Shown here: positions 56,857 through 64,000 of the stretch, piece by piece
Layout of the letters: each line of letters opens with the position of its first letter
How positions within the stretch are numbered: position 1 is the first letter of the stretch
Assembly (NCBI GenBank): GCA_937921995.1
Contig: CAKZVF010000100.1
Location: forward strand, 1 to 64,000
DNA: 64,000 nt
Reading direction: 5' to 3'
Source: an uncultured Pirellulaceae bacterium
Lineage (GTDB): Bacteria; Planctomycetota; Planctomycetia; Pirellulales; Pirellulaceae
The notes under the pieces: model-generated
Told to the model about the DNA's origin: nothing
The model's input: only the letters and a program-made list of their open reading frames with translations
Database searches by the model: none
Program-made: the position numbers and the translations under genes

Positions 56857-57070
56857 ACGCGTCGGCCAGCCACTTTATGGAGCTCTGCGAAAATAGCACG
56901 ATCGGCCCCTTGGGCAGTGCATTCGCGCAGAACCAATCTCGAATCCGCAGTATAAACAACTTCGCGGAACTTGATTTAAACGGGTGACCGCGATTGGCCG
57001 ATACTCCAAAAGTATATTCCGACTCGATTCGCATAACCATCAACCTTTCGTTTGATCAGCCAGGATTTCC

Positions 57071-57763
57071 ATGCTGTACAACCTCCCCAAGCCTACTACT
57101 TCAGTCGCCTTGCTTCTTTTTAGCTTGGTGGCATTTTGCTTCGTTCCTGCCGATCACTGCCTGGCTCAAGCCGACCAAGATGATTCGGGCGAGTGGATGA
57201 AGCAAAGCCCCGAAGGTTCTAACGCGGAGTTCCGGATGCCGGTGGAACCGCGCGAGATGGAGCGCTCTTTCAAGCCTGTGGCTGATCGCCCCCCGATTAC
57301 CGTGCATCTGAGGATCAGTTCGATCGACGGAGGCCAGATCGTGTTCGTGTTCTCATACCACGACTTACACGATATGCCAGAAAGCCGCCAGAAGATTAAA
57401 GAAGTTCTGGACGGGGCCGTGAAAGGTTCTGTGGCTCGCGTCATTGGGCAGCTGAACGAAGACGAGTCGGTCAGCTTACGTGAATACCCGGGACGCAAGA
57501 TTTCGTATGACTTCACCCAAAACGAACAAACGCTGAAATCGGAATCGGAAATTTATTTGATCGGCAAGCGGCTCTACGTCTTGAATACGATTTTCAAAAC
57601 GTCCAACTTCGATCCCGAACTATCTGAGAAGTTCTTTGATTCTTTCAATCCATTCAACCCCGAAGAGTCTCTGGCAATGGATGGATCCTCCGAAGCCCTA
57701 CCGGTGGATAGCGACAACGGTTTTTCACTTCCCCAAGGCGCCATGCCGGTTGAGCTCAAGTAA
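57071..57763 (+). CDS. Exported protein of unknown function
   Basis: A 230-residue protein. The N-terminus is a signal peptide (LLLFSLVAFCFVPADHCLAQ, cleavage near residue 36). The mature part is a single domain with alternating strands (ITVHLRISSIDGGQIVFVFSYHDL, ISYDFTQNEQTLKSESEIYLIGKRLYVLNTIF) and ends FDSFNPFNPEE, the final pattern of small planctomycete secreted domains that I cannot name. It sits alone, with possible hairpins after the stop. Confidence 0.65.
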   Translation: MLYNLPKPTTSVALLLFSLVAFCFVPADHCLAQADQDDSGEWMKQSPEGSNAEFRMPVEPREMERSFKPVADRPPITVHLRISSIDGGQIVFVFSYHDLHDMPESRQKIKEVLDGAVKGSVARVIGQLNEDESVSLREYPGRKISYDFTQNEQTLKSESEIYLIGKRLYVLNTIFKTSNFDPELSEKFFDSFNPFNPEESLAMDGSSEALPVDSDNGFSLPQGAMPVELK

Positions 57764-57782
57764 CGTTTGAAGTGAAGTCAAA

Positions 57783-57800
57783 CCAAGCACCATCGCTTGG
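57783..57800 (+). terminator. Possible terminator hairpin after the exported protein gene
   Basis: The stem CCAAGC/GCTTGG with a 6-nt loop lies 20 nt after the stop and is followed by GGATTTTC, so the T-run is weak. It may act with the larger inverted repeat that follows. Confidence 0.35.
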
Positions 57801-57821
57801 GGATTTTCAACAAACGATCCT

Positions 57822-57885
57822 AACCCGAACGCGTCAGCGAGGGATTTTGCCGTAATCAGAGATCCCTTGCTGACGCATTCGGGTT
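57822..57885. repeat. Palindromic intergenic element (24-bp arms, 16-nt loop)
   Basis: The arms 57822-57845 and 57862-57885 pair at 22 of 24 positions (core GCGTCAGC/GCTGACGC, ends AACCCGAA/TTCGGGTT). I recall similar AACCCGAA...GCGTCAGC...AGGGA palindromes as common intergenic repeats in Rhodopirellula-type genomes. It lies between convergent genes, as do the other REP-like elements here. Confidence 0.65.
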
Positions 57886-57975
57886 GGGACTCATTCGGCA
57901 TAGTCGTGGTCGCTATCAAATCAATCGACCCTACCGCGGTCGCCTTATGAAATACGGTTCTTAGAGGGAATGTTT

Positions 57976-58875
57976 CTAATAAACGTACTTGTCCTTGCCC
58001 GATTTTTTGGCCTCGTACAGTTTGAGATCTGCTTTTTTGATCAACTGATTCGGCTTGAGATCTTTGGGTTCGCCGGCGTACGATGAACCGCCGATGCTGA
58101 CGGTGCAGTTGATTTCGATCTCGCCAGAGACAAACGGTTTGTCACGGACCGCATGAAGGCAACGCTCAGCCACGACCTTGGCTTGCTCTTGTCCGGTCTC
58201 GTTGAGCATGACCACGAACTCTTCGCCGCCATAACGAGCGACCATGTCTTCTTCGCGCAGCAATCCGTTGATGCGATTGGCGAACTCACGCAACACATCG
58301 TCGCCCACAAGATGCCCATGAGTGTCGTTGACTTGTTTGAAAAAATCCAGATCCATCATCAACACGGTCAGCGGCGTATGCGACCGCGCCGATCGACGCA
58401 GTTCCCGATTAAGCATGTCAGAGAAGTATCGCTTGTTCAAAACGCCAGTGAGACTATCGGTCGTCATCATCGAATAGGCGGCCTCGTAGTGATGAGCTTC
58501 GATGTGATCGGTTGTCAAAAACTTATAAATCTGACTTCCAACGCGAATCGTGTCGCCGGCATACAGTGGATATGGCGTGTTACCAATCCGTTTCTCATTT
58601 AAGTACGTGCCATTGGTCGAATTCAAGTCGATCAGAACGAATTCGCCGGTGCCTTTTTGGTCGATCCGGCAGTGACGTCGTGAAACAGCGTCTTGATTGA
58701 TCGTCAGGTCACAAAAATCTTCGCGCCCCACCAAATAGGACTCCGATTCGAACAAGAGCAGACCTGTATTGAGGTCCATTGGATGGATACGCAGCAAACA
58801 GCCTTCGCTCTGGACATTCTGAGGACTGAGCGAAACCTCTAAGTCCATAATCGTTTTTGATTCGGTTTCAAACAT
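57976..58875 (-). CDS. FHA-GGDEF diguanylate cyclase
   Basis: A 299-residue cytoplasmic protein. A forkhead-associated domain (~20-110) has LVGREDFCDLTINQDAVSRRHCRI and NSTNGTYLNEKRIG, which bind phosphothreonine. The GGDEF domain (~125-299) has the active-site motif GGEEF in VARYGGEEFVVML and an inhibitory I-site RxxD (REED) five residues before it, so product inhibition by cyclic di-GMP is expected. The enzyme probably couples a Ser/Thr kinase signal to cyclic di-GMP synthesis. No kinase is adjacent. It is transcribed alone. Confidence 0.94.
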   Translation of the reverse strand: MFETESKTIMDLEVSLSPQNVQSEGCLLRIHPMDLNTGLLLFESESYLVGREDFCDLTINQDAVSRRHCRIDQKGTGEFVLIDLNSTNGTYLNEKRIGNTPYPLYAGDTIRVGSQIYKFLTTDHIEAHHYEAAYSMMTTDSLTGVLNKRYFSDMLNRELRRSARSHTPLTVLMMDLDFFKQVNDTHGHLVGDDVLREFANRINGLLREEDMVARYGGEEFVVMLNETGQEQAKVVAERCLHAVRDKPFVSGEIEINCTVSIGGSSYAGEPKDLKPNQLIKKADLKLYEAKKSGKDKYVY

Positions 58876-59083
58876 TTTCGGTAGGCAACTGGTGGGAGCA
58901 ACTTAGGAAGAGCAATTTATCGGTAGGAAAAGGTAGGTTGCTCTAAACCAGGTAGCCGCTGGACCGCTTCAGCGCGAAGCAAAATTGACAACTGCCGGAT
59001 CACATCTGCTGGAAATTCCGGTTCTAACGATTAACGACGGCACAACGTTGGTGGTTCCCATCTCAAAGCGTTATACTGCCTCA

Positions 59084-59608
59084 ATGAATGCGTTTGAAAT
59101 GATCAACCTGCCTGCCCCTTCCGATATTGGCCGCGCGATCAAAAGATGGAGACAATCTGCCAGAGGATGCTTTTGGAGCTGCGTTCTGACCTCCCCACTG
59201 ATGGCGTTCGTCAAATCCAAAGACGCTGAAAAATCGTTAGGCAATCGGGGAGAATTGGCCGCAGAGCGCTATCTTCTTAAGCTTGGTTACATCATTTTGT
59301 TTCGAGGGTACGAAGACAAGTTTGGCGAAATAGACCTCATTGCCGTCGATTTGGATACGATCGTTTTCGTGGAAGTCAAAACCCGCAGCACCGATGATGC
59401 AGGGAATCCTGCCGAAGCCGTCGACGCCGCGAAGCAGATGCATCTGACCAAAACGGGAATTGGTTTTTTGAAATGGCACCGGCTGACCGAGTACGCGGCG
59501 CGGTTTGACGTGGTTGCCATTTTGGGCGAACCGTCCGCCGATAGCGCTGAGATCAAGCACTACATCAACGCTTTTGAACCGACGGGCGAATTCCAAATGT
59601 TCGGCTAG
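59084..59608 (+). CDS. UPF0102 (YraN) family nuclease-like protein
   Basis: A 174-residue protein. The YraN core lies in the C-terminal ~120 residues: LGNRGELAAERYLLKLGYIIL, GEIDLIAVDLDTIVFVEVKTRS with the PD-(D/E)XK-like Asp, Glu and Lys residues, and AKQMHLTKTGIGFLK. It is predicted to be a Holliday-junction-resolvase-like endonuclease, but its role is unproven. The start is uncertain: the frame is open from 58985, and 59084 or 59099 are more likely because upstream sequence has no family character. Confidence 0.85.
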   Translation: MNAFEMINLPAPSDIGRAIKRWRQSARGCFWSCVLTSPLMAFVKSKDAEKSLGNRGELAAERYLLKLGYIILFRGYEDKFGEIDLIAVDLDTIVFVEVKTRSTDDAGNPAEAVDAAKQMHLTKTGIGFLKWHRLTEYAARFDVVAILGEPSADSAEIKHYINAFEPTGEFQMFG

Positions 59609-59647
59609 CGATAATGTTCGGCTAACGTAAACCTTCGGCAAATCTGT

Positions 59648-61021
59648 ATGACGCAAAAACTTCAACTTGTTCTCGGTCCCTTGCTCGCCCTGGTTCTATT
59701 GTTGTCGATCTCAGCCGCCGGTTGTTCTGCTTCGGTGGCTTGGACGGCGGCGGTCGCGTTGTGGATGGCTTGGTGGTGGGTGACCGAACCGATCGACATC
59801 GCCGCCACATCGCTGTTGCCCTTTGCCATCTTTCCCTTGGTGGGAGTGCTGACGCCTTCAGACGTTGGGAAAGCCTATGGCAATCCGCTGATCCTGTTGA
59901 TGCTGGGCGGGTTCTTGTTGTCAGCGGCGATGGAACGCAGCGGCGTCCACCGACGCATCGCCCTTTGGATGGTGAATTTGGCGGGAGGAAACTCTGGCCG
60001 TCGGTTGGTGTTCGGTTTCATGTTGGCTTCGGCGGTGCTGAGCATGTGGATCTCCAACTCGGCGACGACGTTGATGTTGCTGCCGATCGTGATGGCAGTC
60101 GTTGGGCAGATCAACGATAAAAAAGTTACCGTCGCATTGGTTTTGGGAATCGCCTACGCGGCCAGTATCGGCGGCATCGGGACACCGATCGGAACGCCAC
60201 CGAACCTCGTCTTCATGAAGATCTACCAAGAGGCCACCGGTGTCGAACCCACCTTTGTTCAGTGGATGGGTTGGGCGTTGCCGGTGACTGCTTTGATGTT
60301 GCCACTGACAGGATTGTGGCTGACGCGCGGTCTACCGACGAATCTACAAATTGAACTGCCTCAGGTTGGCCAATGGCGATCCGAAGAGAAACGCGCGTTG
60401 GTGATTTTTGTTATTACCGCGCTGTTCTGGATCACCAGGAAACAACCCTGGGGTGGCTGGAGCGGATTGCTATCGTTGGAAACGGCGAACGACGCCAGCG
60501 TGGCGTTGCTGGGCGCGATGGCGATGTTCGTTTCGCCGCGCGGCGGTGGCCAAAGCGGAATGTTGCTGGACTGGGACACCGCGCGAAAGATCCCCTGGGG
60601 AATCCTGATTCTGTTTGCCGGCGGCGTCTGTCTGGCCAGCGCTTTTCAATCATCGGGACTCAGCGCGCTGCTGGGGAATTCAATCGGCGGATTGCAAGCG
60701 CTACCCGTACTTATTCTAGTGCTGATCATCTGTCTGTCGGTGACGTTTTTAACAGAGCTAACCAGCAACACCGCCACAGCAACCCTGCTGATGCCGATCT
60801 TGGCGGCCATTGCAATCGCCAACGAGATCGAACCGGCGCTGCTGATGGTGCCGGCCACCATCAGCGCCAGTTTCGCCTTCATGCTGCCAGTGGCGACGGC
60901 CCCTAATGCGATTGTATTCGGTTCGGGAGAACTCGCGATCAACCGCATGGTGCGCGAAGGCATTGTGCTAAATTTGATGGGTGTTGTGATCGTTTCTGGT
61001 GTTTGCTATTGGATACTTTAG
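59648..61021 (+). CDS. SLC13/DASS family anion permease
   Basis: A 457-residue membrane protein of the divalent anion:Na+ symporter family, which transports dicarboxylates, citrate or sulfate. The two hairpin-helix motifs SNSATTLMLLPI (~137-148) and SNTATATLLMPI (~374-385) form the substrate and sodium sites, and IGTPPNLVFM lies near 180-189. About eleven hydrophobic segments are visible. Its stop overlaps the GTG start of the next gene by one base (TAGTG), so the two are coupled. Confidence 0.93.
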   Translation: MTQKLQLVLGPLLALVLLLSISAAGCSASVAWTAAVALWMAWWWVTEPIDIAATSLLPFAIFPLVGVLTPSDVGKAYGNPLILLMLGGFLLSAAMERSGVHRRIALWMVNLAGGNSGRRLVFGFMLASAVLSMWISNSATTLMLLPIVMAVVGQINDKKVTVALVLGIAYAASIGGIGTPIGTPPNLVFMKIYQEATGVEPTFVQWMGWALPVTALMLPLTGLWLTRGLPTNLQIELPQVGQWRSEEKRALVIFVITALFWITRKQPWGGWSGLLSLETANDASVALLGAMAMFVSPRGGGQSGMLLDWDTARKIPWGILILFAGGVCLASAFQSSGLSALLGNSIGGLQALPVLILVLIICLSVTFLTELTSNTATATLLMPILAAIAIANEIEPALLMVPATISASFAFMLPVATAPNAIVFGSGELAINRMVREGIVLNLMGVVIVSGVCYWIL

Positions 61022-62028
61022 TGCTGAGAATCTGCTTTCAAGGTCTGATATGGCTGTGCGTGCTGTTGGCTTTCCTTTGGGCGGCCGGGGCGATCTACTT
61101 TCTTCCTTGGTTGCCGGGGTGGATGCGATTGTTGTGCTGCGGTTTCTATGTTGTTGGATTGTTGATTTTGGTGTGGCGATCTCAGGAACGGAAGAAAGCA
61201 CGCGCGCTCCTCGCCGGCTCTACGGTGATCGTCTACATGTTGACGCTTTTAATTACCCCGTCCAATGATCGAGTTTGGGCTCATGATCAGGCGCGTGTTG
61301 CCAGCGTCGAGGTTAACGATGGCAAGGTAACGATCGACAACTTCCGGAACTTTCACTACCGAAGCGCCGGTGACTTTGACGTCAATTTCGAGAAACGCAC
61401 GTTCCAGCTGTCAGACCTTGATTCATTGTCCCTGATCGTTCAAAAATTCACTGCCTCCGAAGGGCTGGCCCATGTCATGCTCAGCTTCGGCGTCGGCGGA
61501 GACTGTCCCCTGCCAGAACCCCAATACTTTTGTCTTTCGGTGGAAGTCCGCCGCCAGCAAGGCGAACGGTACAGTCCGCTTAGGGGAGTCTACCGAAATT
61601 ATGAGCTGGCTCATGTGATTGGCGACGAACGTGATTTGATTGGGGTACGAACCGTCCACCGCCCCGGCGATCGAGTTTGGTTGTACAAACTGAACGCGAC
61701 GCCCCCGCAAATCCAGCAACTGTTCCTCCGTTTCGCACAGCGGATCAACCGCTTGGAGACCGATCCTGAGTTCTATCACACATTCCTCAACAACTGTGCC
61801 AACGGTATCACGCGGCAGACCTATGAGCTGACGCCCGAGCCGATTAATTGGTTGGATCCGCGCATCGTGCTGCCCGGATATAGTGATCAATTCGCTTTTG
61901 AAAATGGTTTGATCGCTTCTGAAGAGGGTCAATCCTTTGAGCAGACCAAACGCGCGGCAAGAATCGACATTCGGGCTCGGGAGACAGGCATCACAGAAGA
62001 ATTCTCAGCCGCCATCCGCCGCCGGTGA
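61021..62028 (+). CDS. DUF4105 domain membrane protein
   Basis: A 335-residue protein with three N-terminal hydrophobic helices (~5-25, 30-55, 63-80) and an exported C-terminal domain. The DUF4105 signature is FLNNCANGITRQTYEL near 260-275, which carries the Asn-Cys core of this papain-like family; an earlier His lies in LAHVMLSFG-like sequence near 155. The bacterial Lnb lacto-N-biosidase N-terminal domain is the best-known relative. Activity is unknown. A GTG start overlapping the preceding stop (TAGTG) is chosen over an upstream TTG. Confidence 0.85.
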   Translation: MLRICFQGLIWLCVLLAFLWAAGAIYFLPWLPGWMRLLCCGFYVVGLLILVWRSQERKKARALLAGSTVIVYMLTLLITPSNDRVWAHDQARVASVEVNDGKVTIDNFRNFHYRSAGDFDVNFEKRTFQLSDLDSLSLIVQKFTASEGLAHVMLSFGVGGDCPLPEPQYFCLSVEVRRQQGERYSPLRGVYRNYELAHVIGDERDLIGVRTVHRPGDRVWLYKLNATPPQIQQLFLRFAQRINRLETDPEFYHTFLNNCANGITRQTYELTPEPINWLDPRIVLPGYSDQFAFENGLIASEEGQSFEQTKRAARIDIRARETGITEEFSAAIRRR

Positions 62029-62030
62029 AT

Positions 62031-62456
62031 CTATTGAGCTTTGCATTGGTGCGTCTTACGAAAACCAAAACAAGACAAAATCCTTGCTCGCGTGATGGGC
62101 CAGCTGGCGATTAGACATCCCAAGGCAAGGCACACGAAAAAGCTGGTTGCCGTGGAATTGACAGTTGCCAGTGACAGCGCAATCGCAAAGCAAACTAAAG
62201 CTGCGATTCCCTGTCGAAATAAAATAGCGATCGCCATCGCAGCAAATGCTGCCACCGCCAACGATCCGATCGCATTGGCGTAAAGGCTGACTAACGCCAC
62301 CAAGCCCGTCAACTCGAAGAAAACACTCAATGGAAATTGAACTCGAGGGGAAGTTACCAGATCCAAGTCTAAGTCCAAGTCGTCCAAGTCGCCTTCGCCA
62401 AAATTACGAGAGGCTTCAGTGTCAAATTCATCGGACGCGCTTTTATTTTCAGTCAA
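62031..62456 (-). CDS. Small membrane protein with acidic N-terminus
   Basis: A 141-residue protein of no known family. The first ~35 residues are acidic, with an alternating DLDDLDLDLDL run, and the rest forms three or four hydrophobic helices (~40-60, 65-85, 88-105, 108-122). It ends in a short basic tail. It is convergent with the DUF4105 gene, 2 nt apart. The gene model is plausible but has little support beyond its length and hydrophobic pattern. Confidence 0.5.
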   Translation of the reverse strand: MTENKSASDEFDTEASRNFGEGDLDDLDLDLDLVTSPRVQFPLSVFFELTGLVALVSLYANAIGSLAVAAFAAMAIAILFRQGIAALVCFAIALSLATVNSTATSFFVCLALGCLIASWPITRARILSCFGFRKTHQCKAQ

Positions 62457-62582
62457 ACCCTACCCCATTTTTGCTCAATGGCCGACGAACATCATCCGCC
62501 GCACCAATGATATACTATGTTTCCCGTCGAAACCGGCCGTTCTTTAACACCACTTTCACAACTTGCCACAGTAGCCAGTCTA

Positions 62583-64000
62583 TGCAGCGTCTCTACCATT
62601 GGCTTCGTCAACCTTTAAACGGCATGCAGTACGCGTTGTGGGGTGGTGCGCTGATGGGGCTGAAGTACATTACAGAACTACTCCTGATTTGGCTGACCTG
62701 CGGCAAAATCTACGGACCGTTGGCTTTTGTGCTTCCGTTTAATCAGCTGCGAATTGAGTCCATCGCCGGAGCGCCTTCGTGGGTGACTTGGTTCGTTCTG
62801 CTGTGGTCGCTGCCGTTCGTTTTCCTGGCCATTTTATTTTCGGTAAGAAGGTTTGTTGATGCCGGATTCGGCCCTTGGATGGCGATGTGGATTTTGTGTC
62901 CCTTCGTAAATTTGTTCGTCATGGTGGGAATGTGTTTTGCCCCAACACATGATCCGGCAGCACAACCGGTGTCTGAGACAGATGCCCCTTCTCCCCCACC
63001 TGAGATCGGCGATTCCCCAGACTCGGTGGAACCCGTCCCAACTCCGAGCTCAGACTCCGATGCAACTTTGTTGTTGCACACGATTGGAAATATTGTGGCC
63101 GGTCTTGGGGTCACAGTAGCGATCCTGATGGGCAGCATCTTTTTTCTTGGAGAGTATGGGGCGTCGATATTTTTTAGTTCGCCGGTCTTGCTGGGCGTGA
63201 TTTGCGGATACAGCCAATCAAAACACAATAACGACGCAAAGGCTTGGAGCGCCATTGGTGTTTCCTTGACAGCTGTGCTGCTTGGATGTGGCATCTTGGT
63301 CGTGTTGGCTTTTGAAGGTGTCATTTGCATCCTCATGGCCCTGCCGATCATGTTGCCGGCAGCGGGAATTGGTGGGCTGATTGGGCATTTGATTGCTGTT
63401 TCCACCAGTGCCAGAAGCCCTTCCTGGATGGTGATATTGCTTCTCTTGCCTTCTTCGGCGGGGATTGAACATGCGTTAACCCGACCTGTTCTTTTTGAAG
63501 CCGTTACCGTTGTCGAAATCGACGCACCGGCCGAAGCAGTCTGGGAGCAAGTCGTCGCGTTTCCTGAGATAACCTCATCGCCGGGAATTCTGTTTCAACT
63601 TGGCGTCGCCTATCCCGTCCGCGCAAGAATCGAAGGAACGGGCGTCGGTGCCGTGCGTTACTGTGAGTTTTCGACGGGTGATTTTGTGGAACCGATCACC
63701 GTCTGGGACCAGCCGCACCATCTAGCGTTCTCCGTCGAAGATCAGCCGTGCCCGATGACGGAGTTGAGCCCCTATGAAGACATACACCCTCCTCATCTGG
63801 ACGGTTTTCTACGCAGTCACAAGGGTGAGTTTCGCTTGATCGACCTGCCCAACGGCCGCACGAAACTAGAAGGACACACTTGGTATTCGGTTGACATGTA
63901 CCCCCAGTTGTACTGGAAGACATGGACAGACTCGATCATTCACGCGATCCACTTCCGGGTGTTGGACCACATCCGAACCGTGAGTGAGTCAAGGCTCGAA
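62583..64000 (+). CDS. DUF805 plus SRPBCC-like membrane protein, cut by the window edge
   Basis: The frame is open from the ATG at 62583 to the end of the window (at least 472 residues). The N-terminal part (MQRLYHWLRQPLNGM... RRFVDAGFGPWMAMW) is DUF805-like with two to four helices, then comes a Pro/Ser/Asp-rich linker and further helices. From about residue 300 (VVEIDAPAEAVWEQVV) it is an SRPBCC/polyketide-cyclase-type lipid-binding fold, with EGHTWYSVDMYPQ near the end. It probably combines a membrane anchor and a ligand-binding domain; the ligand is unknown. An ATG at 62625 is an alternative start. Confidence 0.8.

Overview
The window looks like a chromosome segment of a planctomycete, most likely of the Pirellulaceae. 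Supporting signs are a giant surface protein with an N-terminal RLELRQLL-type motif, lamin-tail, CotH and dockerin domains; a valyl-tRNA synthetase with lineage-type insertions; a TPR/ExbB/ExbD envelope operon; and palindromic intergenic repeats between convergent genes, of a kind I recall from this group. No phage, IS transposase, CRISPR array, tRNA or rRNA was recognised.

Layout. 0.2-12 kb: hybrid sensor kinase (-), TauE-type permease, small membrane protein with a clear terminator, valS behind a structured leader, two small membrane-protein genes (-), a CvpA-like gene. 12.0-12.9 kb: intergenic DNA holding an inverted-repeat segment and a candidate dif site. 12.9-15.3 kb: a three-gene cluster of SUMF1-like lipoprotein, an iodothyronine-deiodinase-like selenoprotein with in-frame UGA, and a GNAT acetyltransferase. 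15.3-18.4 kb: two divergent glycosyltransferases. 18.9-23.5 kb: housekeeping genes coaE, rho, ribH, nusB, ftsY. 23.6-28.8 kb (-): a degenerate esterase, mdh and a translationally coupled pair of paralogous membrane proteins. 29.1-36.3 kb: TPR, TPR, ExbB, ExbD, ExbD, prmC. 36.5-40.5 kb (-): Xer recombinase and a tandem of a degenerate and an intact trypsin-like protease. 40.8-46.6 kb: an epimerase-like gene and a 1363-residue surface protein whose segment is bracketed by a copied 27-bp piece of the sufD 3' end. 46.6-50.3 kb (-): sufCBD. 50.9-64 kb: alanine/sodium symporter with an EF-hand, HEAT protein, argH, FHA-GGDEF cyclase, YraN nuclease, SLC13 permease, DUF4105 protein, and a DUF805+SRPBCC gene running off the right edge.

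Two observations stand out. First, 14121-14795 reads as one thioredoxin-fold protein of the deiodinase family if the UGA at 14412 is selenocysteine; the UGA sits in a T-U-P-P motif and a SECIS-like hairpin follows it. Second, the polar octamer GGGNAGGG (the FtsK-orienting KOPS sequence of E. coli) occurs 5 times up to 10.65 kb, always on the + strand, and 14 times from 14.1 kb on, always on the - strand. The sites therefore converge on 10.6-14.1 kb. A dif-like sequence (12190-12217) lies in that gap between convergent genes, so the window may span the replication terminus. All counts were made by eye.
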